This document shows positions 45,105 through 55,131 of a stretch of 56,470 nt of DNA, one piece after another. The DNA is taken from contig CANQRU010000020.1 in assembly GCA_947626395.1 (NCBI GenBank), positions 1 to 56,470 of the forward strand. The letters are read 5' to 3'. The notes beneath the pieces are model-generated. The model made no database searches. It was not told the DNA's origin and saw only the letters and a program-made list of their open reading frames with translations. Source of the DNA: an uncultured Lachnospiraceae bacterium. Lineage in GTDB: Bacteria > Bacillota > Clostridia > Lachnospirales > Lachnospiraceae. Within the stretch, counting starts at the first letter, position 1, and every line of letters starts with the position of its first letter. Position numbers and translations under genes: made by a program.

Positions 45105-45294
45105 CCGGCTGCTGCGCGGACAGAGCGCCGGAACCGGAAGAACAGTCGCAGGCAGGACGTCAGGGCCGGGAAGTAGTCGCGGACAGTGCGCCGGAACCGG
45201 GCAGACAGCCGCGTATATGCGTCCTGCAGAGAATGAAAGATATGCAGGATTGCGGCGCCGGAGAGACTGCGGTACCGGCAGGGTTGGAGGAACT
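45105..45294 (+). other. Repeat-bearing stretch before ftsQ, possible coding extension
   Basis: This 190-base gap holds two related copies about 34 bases long, at 45115 and 45178, which share CGCCGGAACCGG. The 63-base offset is a multiple of three, and the frame is open back to a GTG at 45079 inside murA and continues into FtsQ. It could therefore encode a Gly/Arg-rich cytoplasmic extension of FtsQ, or be non-coding. Confidence 0.45.
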
Positions 45295-46029
45295 ATGGAA
45301 GACATATCGGACAGAAAACCGCATATGGGGCTCTTCATCTTCATCGTGGCCGTCGTTTCCGCCGCGGTGGTGATCCTGTCCGTCAATGTGACCCAGGTGA
45401 CCGTTGTCGGCAACAGCCGCTATACGGAGAATGAGATCGTAAGCATGCTCTTTCAGAAGAACCTGGACTGGAACAGCGCTTATTTCTTTCTGAAGGAAAA
45501 GACGCAGGAGCATATCCGCATTCCGTTCGTCGAGGATTATCAGGTCGAATTTACCGGTCCCACCCATGTGGAGGTGATCGTCCATGAGAAGAGCGTCGTG
45601 GGCTACGTCTCCTATATGGGAAGCTATATGTATTTTGATAAGGACGGGATCGTGGTGGAGAGCACGGATACGGCGCTTCCGGGGATTCCCGAGATCTCCG
45701 GCCTGCAGTTCGGTCAGATCGTTCTGTATCAGGCGCTTCCGGTGGAAGACAGCCGGATCTTCGAGGAGATCCTGAACCTGACGCAGTTATTGTCCCTGCG
45801 AAAGCTTGCGGTGGACGGGATCCGGTATAATTCCAAAGGAGAGGCAAGCTTATATATCAATAAAGTAGAGGTGGTGCTGGGAGACGGCTCGCAGATGGAT
45901 GGCAAAATTTCCCTGCTGGCCAATATGATGCCGCAGATCCAGGATCTGGACGGAACGCTGTATCTGGACAATTACGATGAGAATAAGGAGGATCTGGTCT
46001 CGACATTCAAGAAGAATTTTTCGGATTAG
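45295..46029 (+). CDS. ftsQ: Cell division protein FtsQ/DivIB
   Basis: A 244-residue bitopic division protein: short cytoplasmic head, one helix (GLFIFIVAVVSAAVVILSV, about 12-30), a POTRA domain beginning VTQVTVVGNSRYTENEIVSML, and a beta domain ending near the C-terminus. With FtsL it links the Z ring to septal synthesis. The ATG at 45295 with TTGGAGG four bases before it is the conservative start. A GTG at 45079 with GGAGG upstream would add 72 residues rich in Gly, Arg and Thr; long heads do occur in this family, so the true start is open. Confidence 0.88.
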   Translation: MEDISDRKPHMGLFIFIVAVVSAAVVILSVNVTQVTVVGNSRYTENEIVSMLFQKNLDWNSAYFFLKEKTQEHIRIPFVEDYQVEFTGPTHVEVIVHEKSVVGYVSYMGSYMYFDKDGIVVESTDTALPGIPEISGLQFGQIVLYQALPVEDSRIFEEILNLTQLLSLRKLAVDGIRYNSKGEASLYINKVEVVLGDGSQMDGKISLLANMMPQIQDLDGTLYLDNYDENKEDLVSTFKKNFSD

Positions 46030-46052
46030 TGTAAAATTTCTAAAAAAAATGG

Positions 46053-46081
46053 TTGATATTTTGTATAAAATCAAATATGAT
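46053..46081 (+). promoter_or_regulatory. Promoter of ftsZ
   Basis: TTGATA (46053-46058) and TATGAT (46076-46081) are 17 bases apart. The leader then carries ACGTG/CACGT, a small hairpin just before the ribosome site. Confidence 0.65.
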
Positions 46082-46157
46082 ATTAGTTAGGCTAGTTATA
46101 CGGAAGGTACTGAGAAAAAACACGTGGGGGTACACGTAAAAAAAGGAGGACATTATC

Positions 46158-47348
<1,191 letters not shown>

Positions 47349-47373
47349 TCACCATATCATTACGGACATTATG

Positions 47374-47402
47374 AGGCGTCCCCGAAGGGGGGCGCCTTTT
47401 TG
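47374..47402 (+). terminator. Rho-independent terminator of ftsZ
   Basis: AGGCGTCCCC (47374-47383) and GGGGGCGCCT (47388-47397) form a ten-pair stem with one G-U pair around GAAG, followed by TTTTT. Confidence 0.92.
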
Positions 47403-47477
47403 CGTTGTCGATTCCTGATCTTTCTTTGTGAAAACCCTCGATTTCCGACGAGAAAAAAATCGGTTTTGCTCCCACCG

Positions 47478-47511
47478 TTTGACAAAATCCGAAAGTGAAA
47501 CTGTCTATAAT
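47478..47511 (+). promoter_or_regulatory. spoIIGA promoter with 21-bp spacer and overlapping 0A-like box
   Basis: TTGACA (47479-47484) and TATAAT (47506-47511) are both perfect but stand 21 bases apart. The same bases read TTTGTCAAA on the minus strand (47478-47486), the core of the Spo0A box TTTGTCRAAAA. A second, weaker box-like TTTGTGAAAAC lies near 47424. In Bacillus the spoIIG promoter has the same unusual wide spacing and 0A boxes over its -35. Confidence 0.8.
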
Positions 47512-47539
47512 GGACGATGTGAGACAGGGGGGCCGGCCA

Positions 47540-48448
47540 TTGCGGGTTGAGTTGTACATCGACGTATTCTTCTTTGTGAACTTCGTGATGGATTTTCTGC
47601 TGCTGCGTTTGTCTGCCGGGATTCTGAAAAAGAAAGTAAGTCTCCGGCGTACTGCGGCGGCCGGAGCGGCCGGCGCCGCCGCGGCCTGCGCGGTCCTATG
47701 GGTCCGGATACTTCTTCCGGAGAATGCCGTCTTCAGGCATCTGGGCGGGCCTGTATCCATAGCGGGGCCGGCGGCGGTCCTGTGCGCCGCGGCATTTGCA
47801 CCGCGCAGCGTCAGAGAGCTTCTGAAGGAGATGCTCCTGCTCTTTTTTCTGGCCGCCGCGGCCGGCGGGCTTATGGAATTTCTGCTGGAGTATACAGGCG
47901 CGGGATACCTGGCGGCGATGCTTCTGAGAGGGGAAGCGGCCGCGGGACTTTCCTTTTTCATGTGGGTATTCCTGGTATGCGGAAGCGTATTTTTGTTCCG
48001 GTATCTGTGGATGAGCGTGACGGAAACGCGCCGGGAGAGGGAGGCGCTCTGTCCGGTGACGCTGTCCGTCGGGGACAGAAGCCTGCAGGTGACAGCGTAC
48101 CGTGACAGCGGGAATATGCTTACGGAGCCCGAAAGCGGACGGCCTGTCAGCATCGTATCCGAGAGGGTATGGCTTGAAGTGATCCGTGCGGCGGAAGCGC
48201 AGAATAAGGAGATTCGGGTCATACATATCCGATATCGGACAATAGGAAGCCCTTTGGGAGTAATGGAAGCCGCACAGATCGATTCCTTAGAGTTATACTT
48301 AAGGCCGGGAGCGGACGAACATCTGCCGCCGGATCCGGAATCCTCTGCTGCAGGGACAGAACGGGAACTTCTTCCCTGGATCGCCCGGGCTCCGTTTCCC
48401 CTGTCGGGGGAGGGCAGTTATGAGATGCTGCTCCACAGAGACTTATAA
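47540..48448 (+). CDS. spoIIGA: Sigma-E processing peptidase SpoIIGA
   Basis: A 302-residue aspartic peptidase that activates pro-sigma-E after asymmetric division. About five membrane helices fill residues 1-160, starting with [20 protein letters not shown]. The cytoplasmic protease domain has [21 protein letters not shown] with the catalytic Asp189, then [15 protein letters not shown]. The start is the TTG at 47540, eight bases after AGGGGG; the earlier ATG at 47510 overlaps the -10 box and cannot lie in the transcript. sigE follows after 26 bases. Confidence 0.93.
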   Translation: MRVELYIDVFFFVNFVMDFLLLRLSAGILKKKVSLRRTAAAGAAGAAAACAVLWVRILLPENAVFRHLGGPVSIAGPAAVLCAAAFAPRSVRELLKEMLLLFFLAAAAGGLMEFLLEYTGAGYLAAMLLRGEAAAGLSFFMWVFLVCGSVFLFRYLWMSVTETRREREALCPVTLSVGDRSLQVTAYRDSGNMLTEPESGRPVSIVSERVWLEVIRAAEAQNKEIRVIHIRYRTIGSPLGVMEAAQIDSLELYLRPGADEHLPPDPESSAAGTERELLPWIARAPFPLSGEGSYEMLLHRDL

Positions 48449-48474
48449 TTTCACATCAAAAGGAGGAATCACCC

Positions 48475-49215
48475 ATGGTGGTCAAGGTATCAATTCCAAA
48501 CCGTTTTCATTTTAAGGCGGTGCCGAGTTTCAAGAAAATGCTGTTTCAGAAGGAGGGAGAGATCCATTATATCGGAGGCGCGGACATCCTGCCGTCGCCT
48601 CTCGGAAGCGAGGAGGAGAACCGCATGATCCAGCTTCTTGGGAGCGAGAGGGACAAGGAAGCGCGTCAGACCCTGATCGAGCATAATCTGAGGCTGGTCG
48701 TCTATATCGCGAAGAAATTCGACAATACGAGCGTAGGCGTGGAAGATCTGATATCCATTGGAACCATAGGACTGATCAAGGCGATCAATACATATAACAG
48801 GGACAAGAACATCAAGCTGGCTACCTATGCTTCCAGATGTATTGAAAATGAGATCCTCATGTATCTGCGGAGAAATAACAAGACCAAACTGGAGGTGTCC
48901 ATTGACGAGCCCCTGAATGTAGACTGGGATGGCAATGAACTGCTTCTGTCGGATATCCTGGGAACCGATGAGGACGAGATCTACAGGAACCTGGAACAGG
49001 AGACGGAGCGGGATCTTCTCAATACGGCGATCAGCCGTTTAAGTCCGAGGGAGAAGAAGATCGTGGAGCTGCGATATGGTCTGACTACGGCGGATGGGGA
49101 GGAAATGACCCAGAAAGAGGTGGCGGACCTGCTGGGGATATCCCAGTCCTATATTTCCAGGCTGGAAAAGAAGATCATGAAGCGGCTGCGCCGCGAGATC
49201 GTGCGGTTCGAGTAG
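48475..49215 (+). CDS. sigE: RNA polymerase sigma factor SigE (mother-cell sporulation)
   Basis: A 246-residue pro-sigma-E. The N-terminal pro-segment ends near the [14 protein letters not shown] stretch, which matches the SpoIIGA cleavage area of Bacillus (YYIGGSEALPPPL type). Region 2 ([18 protein letters not shown] to [13 protein letters not shown]) and region 4 ([23 protein letters not shown]) are highly conserved. It directs early mother-cell genes. The usual downstream sigG is not here; an MFS gene follows. AAGGAGG precedes the ATG. Confidence 0.97.
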   Translation: MVVKVSIPNRFHFKAVPSFKKMLFQKEGEIHYIGGADILPSPLGSEEENRMIQLLGSERDKEARQTLIEHNLRLVVYIAKKFDNTSVGVEDLISIGTIGLIKAINTYNRDKNIKLATYASRCIENEILMYLRRNNKTKLEVSIDEPLNVDWDGNELLLSDILGTDEDEIYRNLEQETERDLLNTAISRLSPREKKIVELRYGLTTADGEEMTQKEVADLLGISQSYISRLEKKIMKRLRREIVRFE

Positions 49216-49358
49216 AAAACCGCGGCATATAAAATTTAGAAGAGGTCCTGTCAGGTCTTTTAGCGTCTGTTTTCGGAAAGCGGTTTTTGCTTATCGGGAA
49301 CGGGCCGGGAGAATACCGGGCGGGACCTTTTTTATGCTTTTCTACGGGCAGAAACCGC

Positions 49359-49386
49359 TGGACGAATCCGAAATGTCTGTTATAAT
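49359..49386 (+). promoter_or_regulatory. Promoter of the MFS transporter gene
   Basis: TGGACG (49359-49364) and a perfect TATAAT (49381-49386) lie 16 bases apart. Upstream, AGCGGTTT (49279-49286) and AAACCGCT (49352-49359) form a distant inverted repeat of unknown meaning. Confidence 0.5.
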
Positions 49387-49429
49387 GAGCATATGATAAA
49401 GAGAATAGACCTGCCGGAGAAGATAAAAG

Positions 49430-50650
49430 ATGAAAAACAGAACTCTGAATTACCAGCATACCATATGGGCAAGTTATCTGGGATATGTGACTCAGGCGAT
49501 CGTCAATAACCTGTCGCCTCTTTTATTTCTGACCTTTCAGTCCCAATACGGAATCTCTCTGGATAAGATCACATGGCTGATCACGCTGAATTTCGGGATC
49601 CAGCTGACGGTGGATCTGGCGTCTGCGGTTCTGATCGATAAGATCGGATACCGTACCGGCGTGATCGCCGCCCACATAAGCGCGGCTCTGGGACTTGCCG
49701 GTATGGCGGTGCTGCCGGGGCTTTCCGGGGAACTTTTCGGCAGCGCTTACGCGGGACTTTTGGTCTGCGTGGTGCTTTACGCGCTGGGAGGCGGCCTGAT
49801 CGAGGTGCTGATAAGTCCTATCGTGGAGGCGTGTCCCACGGAGGGCAAGGCGGCCGCCATGAGTCTTCTGCATTCCTTCTACTGCTGGGGACAGATGGCC
49901 GTGGTGCTTCTGTCCACCGTGTTTTTTGCCGCGGCGGGAATGGGAAACTGGAGGATCCTCTGCGTGTTATGGGCGTTTCTTCCGGCCTGCAACGCGTTTT
50001 ATTTCCGGAAGGTTCCCATAAGGACGCTGGAGGAAGAGCATGAGACCATGCCGCTTCCGCGGCTTCTGCGCCAGAAAATGTTCTGGGTGTTCTGCGTGCT
50101 GATGCTGTGCGCGGGAGCGTCGGAGCTGGCGATGAGCCAGTGGGCGTCCGCCTTCGCGGAAGCCGGCCTGCATGTGAACAAGGCGCTGGGAGATCTGGCC
50201 GGTCCCTGCATGTTCGCGGCGCTGATGGGCACGGCCCGGGTGCTGCACGCGAAGCTGGCGGACCGGATCCCGCTGATGCGGTTTATGATCTGCTGCGGAC
50301 TTCTGTGCATCTCCAGTTATCTGCTGGCGGTATACGCGCCGGTACCCATGCTGGGACTCGTGGGCTGCGGTATCTGCGGCTTCTCCGTAGGCGTTATGTG
50401 GCCGGGAACCTTCAGTCTGGCGACGACGACGCTTAAGGGCGGCGGCACCGCGATGTTCGCGCTTCTGTCCCTGGCCGGCGATATGGGCTGTTCCCTGGGC
50501 CCGACCGTAGTGGGAATGGCGTCGGTGGAGTCGGGAGACTTAAAGAGCGGGCTGATGATGGCGGTTCTGTTCCCGATCCTTCTCTGCATCGGGATGCTTC
50601 TGTGGAAGAGGCTGAGCATCGGGGAGGAGCCCCAGCGTTCGCCGGAATGA
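49430..50650 (+). CDS. Major facilitator superfamily transporter
   Basis: A 406-residue protein with about twelve membrane helices. The loop between helices 2 and 3 reads LIDKIGYRTG, a weak form of the MFS D-x-x-G-R motif, and a central cytoplasmic loop (EEEHETMPLPRLLRQK) separates two six-helix halves. The substrate is not readable; overall it looks like sugar or drug MFS proteins of Firmicutes. The MerR-methyltransferase gene begins 69 bases later on the same strand and might regulate it, which is only a suggestion from position. Confidence 0.82.
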   Translation: MKNRTLNYQHTIWASYLGYVTQAIVNNLSPLLFLTFQSQYGISLDKITWLITLNFGIQLTVDLASAVLIDKIGYRTGVIAAHISAALGLAGMAVLPGLSGELFGSAYAGLLVCVVLYALGGGLIEVLISPIVEACPTEGKAAAMSLLHSFYCWGQMAVVLLSTVFFAAAGMGNWRILCVLWAFLPACNAFYFRKVPIRTLEEEHETMPLPRLLRQKMFWVFCVLMLCAGASELAMSQWASAFAEAGLHVNKALGDLAGPCMFAALMGTARVLHAKLADRIPLMRFMICCGLLCISSYLLAVYAPVPMLGLVGCGICGFSVGVMWPGTFSLATTTLKGGGTAMFALLSLAGDMGCSLGPTVVGMASVESGDLKSGLMMAVLFPILLCIGMLLWKRLSIGEEPQRSPE

Positions 50651-50719
50651 ACCGCGGAACAGACAGCGGGATCGATCCGGCAGCGCAGAGATCGAAGGAC
50701 AGGGAGGAGAAGATAAGCG

Positions 50720-52039
50720 GTGAAAGAGGGCTATTACACGTCCGGCGAATTCGCGAAGAAAGCGAATGTGACGATCCGGACGATTCGGTTTTATGACAAG
50801 CAGGGCATCTTAAAGCCAAGCCGGGTAGGCGAGAACGGCTACCGGCTGTACACCGACGAAGATTTCGGACGGCTGCAGCGGATCCTGTCCCTGCGCTATC
50901 TGGGGTTCTCGCTGGATGAGATCATGGCCATGCCGATGGGAGACGACGCGGAGGATGTAGCCCGGTCGCTGGCGATGCAGAAGGACCTGATCCGCAAGCG
51001 CATACGCCATCTGGAAAGTATGAACCAGGCCCTCGAGGATACGGAGCGGATGGTAGGCGGATCGCGGCAGGTGGACTGGAGCCGGATCCTGCATCTGATC
51101 CATCTTACGAACATGGAGCACGCGGTGGTAGAGCAGTACAAATCCGCCGTCAATATCGATGTGCGGATCGGACTTCACCGGCGTTTTTCCCACAATCCGG
51201 TCAGCTGGTTCGCCTGGCTGGCGTCGCAGATCGATTTCGGCGCGGCGAAGGATATCCTGGAAGTGGGCTGCGGCAACGGGGAGCTGTGGCAGCATGTGGA
51301 ACCGGAGATCATTGCCGCAGGAAATATCTTTGTGACGGATGCGTCGGAAGGCATGGTAGAGGACGCGTCGGCGCGGCTGGAGACGGCCCTGCGGGAGCGG
51401 AAGAAGGAAGCGGATGGCGGCAGAGGCAGCGGCGGAGCGGACGCAGGCTGCAGCAGCAGAACGGACGGAGACGGCAGCGGCGGAACGGACGCAGGCAGCA
51501 GCAAAGCGGACGGAAACGGCAGCGGCGGAAGAGGACTGCATTTCCGCGTGGAGGACTGTCAGAAGCTGTCTTATGAGGACGGCTCCTTCGATGCGGTCAT
51601 CGCAAACCATGTTCTGTTCTATGTAAAGGACATCCCTCAGGCGCTGCGCGAGATCCGGCGTGTGCTCCGGCCGGCCGGCGTGTTCTACTGCAGCACCTAT
51701 GGGAGCAGACATATGAAAGAGATCACGTCGCTGGTGCAGGAATTCGACCCGCGGATCACGCTTTCCGACGTGGCCCTCTATGAGCTGTTCGGCCTGGAGA
51801 ACGGCCGCGCCATGCTCGAACAGGTCTTCGGCCGGGTGGAGCAGGTCCTGTATGACGATTATCTGCTGGTCGACGAGGCGGAGCCGCTTCTCGATTACAT
51901 TCTTTCCTGTCACGGGAATCAGGGAGAGTATTTAAACCAGCGGAAGGACGAGTTCCGGAAATTCCTGCAGAAGAAGATCGAAGAGAAGGGCGGGATCCGC
52001 ATCACGAAGATGGCGGGAATGTTCGTCTGCCGGAAGTGA
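50720..52039 (+). CDS. MerR-family regulator fused to a SAM-dependent methyltransferase
   Basis: A 439-residue fusion. Residues 1-70 are a MerR winged helix (YYTSGEFAKKANVTIRTIRFYDKQG, then GYRLYTDEDF), followed by the usual dimer helix to about 110. A class I methyltransferase domain starts near 150, with motif I ILEVGCGNGEL at about 179-189, IFVTDASEGMVEDA (motif II) and FDAVIANHVLFYV (motif IV). Between motifs II and III lies a Gly/Ser/Asp-rich tandem repeat (51414-51535). MerR proteins usually carry a ligand domain here, so SAM or a methyl acceptor may be the signal. GTG start after GGGAGGAG. Confidence 0.82.
   Translation: MKEGYYTSGEFAKKANVTIRTIRFYDKQGILKPSRVGENGYRLYTDEDFGRLQRILSLRYLGFSLDEIMAMPMGDDAEDVARSLAMQKDLIRKRIRHLESMNQALEDTERMVGGSRQVDWSRILHLIHLTNMEHAVVEQYKSAVNIDVRIGLHRRFSHNPVSWFAWLASQIDFGAAKDILEVGCGNGELWQHVEPEIIAAGNIFVTDASEGMVEDASARLETALRERKKEADGGRGSGGADAGCSSRTDGDGSGGTDAGSSKADGNGSGGRGLHFRVEDCQKLSYEDGSFDAVIANHVLFYVKDIPQALREIRRVLRPAGVFYCSTYGSRHMKEITSLVQEFDPRITLSDVALYELFGLENGRAMLEQVFGRVEQVLYDDYLLVDEAEPLLDYILSCHGNQGEYLNQRKDEFRKFLQKKIEEKGGIRITKMAGMFVCRK
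51414..51535 (+). repeat. In-frame ~45-bp tandem repeat in the methyltransferase domain
   Basis: Two full and one partial unit encode RGSGGADAGCSSR, TDGDGSGGTDAGSSK and ADGNGSGG. They fall within the Rossmann fold, between the strand that binds SAM ribose and the next one, where a loop can tolerate extra residues. Confidence 0.82.
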
Positions 52040-52055
52040 AGAACGATCCGCGGGA

Positions 52056-52084
52056 TTGACTTTTCCTCATACCGGTATTATTAT
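52056..52084 (+). promoter_or_regulatory. Promoter of the DUF554 gene
   Basis: TTGACT (52056-52061) and TATTAT (52079-52084) lie 17 bases apart, 17 bases after the preceding stop codon. Confidence 0.65.
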
Positions 52085-52124
52085 TTTATCGAAAAAAGGA
52101 CGAAACGAGGAAAGGCATAAAACC

Positions 52125-52844
52125 ATGGGTACGATCATCAATGTGTCCGCCGTGATCCTTGGCGGCATCTTAGGGAAATTTCTCAATGCCGGCGCGGTGA
52201 AAAAATACGAGGCATCCCTGATGCACGCGCTTGGTCTCTGCACGCTGTTCATCGGGATAGGCGGCGTGCTCTCCGGGATGCTGACGTATGAAGACGGCGC
52301 GTTCGGAACGCGGGGAACGATGCTGATCATTTTTTCAATGGTGCCCGGTACGCTCGCGGGCGAACTGCTTCATATCGAGGATCATCTGACAAATTTCGGA
52401 GAACGCATCAAAAAAGCGGCGAAGGCGGCCAATGACACAAGATTCGTGGACAGTTTTATGGCGAATACCCTCGTGATCTGCGTCGGCGCGATGGCGGTCA
52501 TCGGATCGCTGGAGGACGGTCTGAGCGGCGATTACTCCATGCTGGCGGCCAAAGCCGCCCTCGACTGCGTGATCACGCTGATCTTTGTCTCCACGATGGG
52601 GATCGGCGCAATGTTTGCGGCTATCCCTTTGGGACTCTATCAGGGGAGCATCACGCTGCTCGCGCATGTGATCGCGCCGTTTCTCACAGACGCGCTCATC
52701 GGCGATCTGTCCCTGATCGGCTCTGTTCTGATCACGGGCGTGGCCATTAATCTGATCTTTCAGAAGGGGATCCGGCTGGCCAATATGCTGCCGGCCATTC
52801 TGGGGCCGGTGATCTATCATCTGATCATTCTGCCGCTGTTATAA
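52125..52844 (+). CDS. DUF554 family membrane protein
   Basis: A 239-residue protein with about seven membrane helices. MGTIINVSAVILGGILGKFL at the N-terminus, then LCTLFIGIGGVLSGML, and CVGAMAVIGSLEDGLSGD are hallmarks of DUF554 (Bacillus YdfK/YqgA type). Function is unknown; a transport role is often assumed. The ATG at 52125 is chosen because an upstream in-frame start would lie on the promoter itself; GAGGAAAGG stands before it. Confidence 0.85.
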   Translation: MGTIINVSAVILGGILGKFLNAGAVKKYEASLMHALGLCTLFIGIGGVLSGMLTYEDGAFGTRGTMLIIFSMVPGTLAGELLHIEDHLTNFGERIKKAAKAANDTRFVDSFMANTLVICVGAMAVIGSLEDGLSGDYSMLAAKAALDCVITLIFVSTMGIGAMFAAIPLGLYQGSITLLAHVIAPFLTDALIGDLSLIGSVLITGVAINLIFQKGIRLANMLPAILGPVIYHLIILPLL

Positions 52845-52860
52845 AATTTTGAAAAAGCAC

Positions 52861-52891
52861 TTGACAGTGACGTAACGTAACCCTTTATAAT
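52861..52891 (+). promoter_or_regulatory. MerR-type promoter: 19-bp spacer with internal dyad, before rfbA
   Basis: Perfect TTGACA (52861-52866) and TATAAT (52886-52891) are 19 bases apart. The spacer holds GTGACGTAACGTAAC (52867-52881), an imperfect dyad of the form GTnACGTnACGTnAC. Wide spacers with a dyad between the hexamers are the hallmark of MerR-controlled promoters. A TTTATA at 52884 with a 17-base spacer is the alternative -10. Confidence 0.6.
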
Positions 52892-53013
52892 GTGTCCAGA
52901 CGGTACATTTTGCAAATGACACCGAGCCGGTTGTTATTACAAATGGACGCATGATAAGGGGTTCTGTTTTGTCTGTGGCAAACGGATCCGCGAAAGAAAA
53001 GGAGAACGCAGTC

Positions 53014-53904
53014 ATGAAAGGTATCATACTGGCCGGGGGCTCCGGCACCAGGCTTTATCCGCTGACCATGGTCACATCCAAGCAGCTGCTTCCGATCTAC
53101 GATAAACCGATGATCTATTATCCGCTGTCGGTGCTGATGAGCGCCGGCATCCGGGATATCCTGATCATTTCCACGCCGGACGACACACCGCGTTTCGAGC
53201 ATCTCTTAGGCGACGGCCATCAGTTTGGGATCCACTTATCCTACGCGGTGCAGCCGTCGCCGGACGGGCTGGCACAGGCGTTTATCATCGGCGCGGATTT
53301 CATTGGGGACGATCACGTGGCCATGATCCTGGGCGACAATATTTTCGCGGGACACGGGCTTAAAAAGCGGCTTCTGAAGGCGGCGAACAAGCAGAGCGGG
53401 GCCACCGTGTTCGGTTACTATGTGGACGATCCGGAGCGGTTCGGCATCGTGGAGTTCGATTCCGACGGACACGCCATTTCCATCGAGGAGAAACCGAAGA
53501 ACCCCAAGTCCAACTACTGCGTGACCGGGCTTTATTTCTACGACAACCGGGTCGTGGAGTACGCGAGGAATTTAAAGCCGTCGGCCAGAGGCGAACTGGA
53601 GATCACGGATCTGAACCGGATCTATCTGGAGGAGGGCCATCTGGAGGTGGAGCTTCTGGGACAGGGCTTTACGTGGCTGGATACGGGGACCCACGAGTCC
53701 CTGGTGGACGCGACGAATTTCGTGCGAACCATGGAATCCCACCAGCACCGCAAGATCGGCTGTCTGGAGGAGATCGCGTATCTGAACCACTGGATCACCA
53801 GGGATCAGCTTCTGGAGAACATCGAGCCGCTTAAGAAGAACCAGTACGGGCAGTATCTGATGGACGTGCTGGCGGGGAAATTTATTGACAAGGAATTCAA
53901 GTGA
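53014..53904 (+). CDS. rfbA: Glucose-1-phosphate thymidylyltransferase
   Basis: A 296-residue RmlA that makes dTDP-glucose, first step of dTDP-L-rhamnose synthesis. [15 protein letters not shown] at 4-18, [27 protein letters not shown] and [13 protein letters not shown] are all present, and length is that of long-form RmlA. AAGGAG precedes the ATG. It opens an rfbA-rfbB-rfbD set behind an unusual wide-spacer promoter; the 122-base leader holds nothing I recognise. Confidence 0.96.
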   Translation: MKGIILAGGSGTRLYPLTMVTSKQLLPIYDKPMIYYPLSVLMSAGIRDILIISTPDDTPRFEHLLGDGHQFGIHLSYAVQPSPDGLAQAFIIGADFIGDDHVAMILGDNIFAGHGLKKRLLKAANKQSGATVFGYYVDDPERFGIVEFDSDGHAISIEEKPKNPKSNYCVTGLYFYDNRVVEYARNLKPSARGELEITDLNRIYLEEGHLEVELLGQGFTWLDTGTHESLVDATNFVRTMESHQHRKIGCLEEIAYLNHWITRDQLLENIEPLKKNQYGQYLMDVLAGKFIDKEFK

Positions 53905-53930
53905 TTGACAGAAAGAGAGGATGACAGAAT

Positions 53931-54965
53931 ATGAAAATTCTGGTAACAGGCGGCGCCGGCTTCATCGGCGGCAATTTCGTACATTACATGGTGAACAAAT
54001 ACCCGGAGGACCAGATCGTGAACCTGGACCTGCTGACCTACGCCGGCAATCTGGAGACCTTAAAGCCGGTGGAGGATAAGCCGAATTACAAGTTCGTGAA
54101 GGGCGACATCGCCGACGAGCCGTTCATCATGGATCTGTTTGAGAAGGAGAACTTCGATATCGTCGTGAATTTCGCGGCGGAGACCCATGTGGACCGGTCC
54201 ATCACGAATCCGGGAATCTTCGTGCAGAGCAATGTAATGGGAACCCGCGTCCTTCTGGACGCATCCCGCAAATACGGCGTGAAGCGCTACCATCAGGTGT
54301 CCACCGACGAGGTCTACGGCGATCTGCCGCTTGACCGGCCGGATCTGTTCTTTACCGAGGAGACGCCGCTTCACACCTCAAGCCCTTACAGCTCCTCCAA
54401 GGCCAGCGCGGATCTGTTCGTCCTGGCGTATCACCGGACCTACGGGCTGCCGGTGACCATTTCCCGCTGTTCCAATAACTACGGGGCCTACCAGTTCCCG
54501 GAGAAGCTGATCCCGCTGATCATCAGCCGGGCGCTGGCGGACGAAGAGCTGCCGGTCTACGGCAAGGGCGAGAATGTACGCGACTGGCTCCATGTGCTGG
54601 ATCACTGCGAGGCCATCGACCTGATCATCCGGGGCGGCCGGGTAGGCGAAGTTTACAACGTGGGCGGCCATAATGAGCGGACGAACCTGGAAGTGGTGAA
54701 GACGATCCTTAAGGCGCTTGACAAGCCGGAGAGCCTGATCCGCTTCGTCACCGACCGGCCCGGCCACGACTGGCGCTACGCCATCGACCCGACGAAGCTG
54801 GAGACGGAGCTTGGATGGAAGCCGAAATACACCTTCGACACCGGCATCCGCCAGACCATCGACTGGTATCTGAATAACCGCGAGTGGTGGGAGCATATCA
54901 TTTCCGGGGAGTACGCCAATTATTTCGATAAGATGTATGGGAAGCGGCTGGAGACGAAGGAATAA
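53931..54965 (+). CDS. rfbB: dTDP-glucose 4,6-dehydratase
   Basis: A 344-residue short-chain dehydrogenase-fold enzyme (RmlB) that turns dTDP-glucose into the 4-keto-6-deoxy sugar. NAD site VTGGAGFIGGNFV at the N-terminus, STDEVYGDL with the catalytic Asp-Glu pair, Tyr153 and Lys157 in YSSSK, and RDWLHVLDHC. It follows rfbA by 26 bases. The 166 bases after it hold no gene or terminator that I can see. Confidence 0.96.
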   Translation: MKILVTGGAGFIGGNFVHYMVNKYPEDQIVNLDLLTYAGNLETLKPVEDKPNYKFVKGDIADEPFIMDLFEKENFDIVVNFAAETHVDRSITNPGIFVQSNVMGTRVLLDASRKYGVKRYHQVSTDEVYGDLPLDRPDLFFTEETPLHTSSPYSSSKASADLFVLAYHRTYGLPVTISRCSNNYGAYQFPEKLIPLIISRALADEELPVYGKGENVRDWLHVLDHCEAIDLIIRGGRVGEVYNVGGHNERTNLEVVKTILKALDKPESLIRFVTDRPGHDWRYAIDPTKLETELGWKPKYTFDTGIRQTIDWYLNNREWWEHIISGEYANYFDKMYGKRLETKE

Positions 54966-55131
54966 GAGGCGCGGGTATTGAAATTATGTGAACCGATCTG
55001 CGGCAGAGCCGGGGGCGGAACCTGTGAGACGATAAACGGCAGGTGCAGGAGTCTGCGAGACAGCAAGAGCCGGAAGTCCGGAATCGGGCAGCTTGAACCG
55101 GATAGCCGGAAATAAAGGAGAAAGATCGAAA

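Noticed and set aside
49216-49340. Terminator after sigE
   Set aside because: Several GC-rich stretches and a T run near 49328-49333 are present, but no stem longer than four or five pairs stands directly before the T run.
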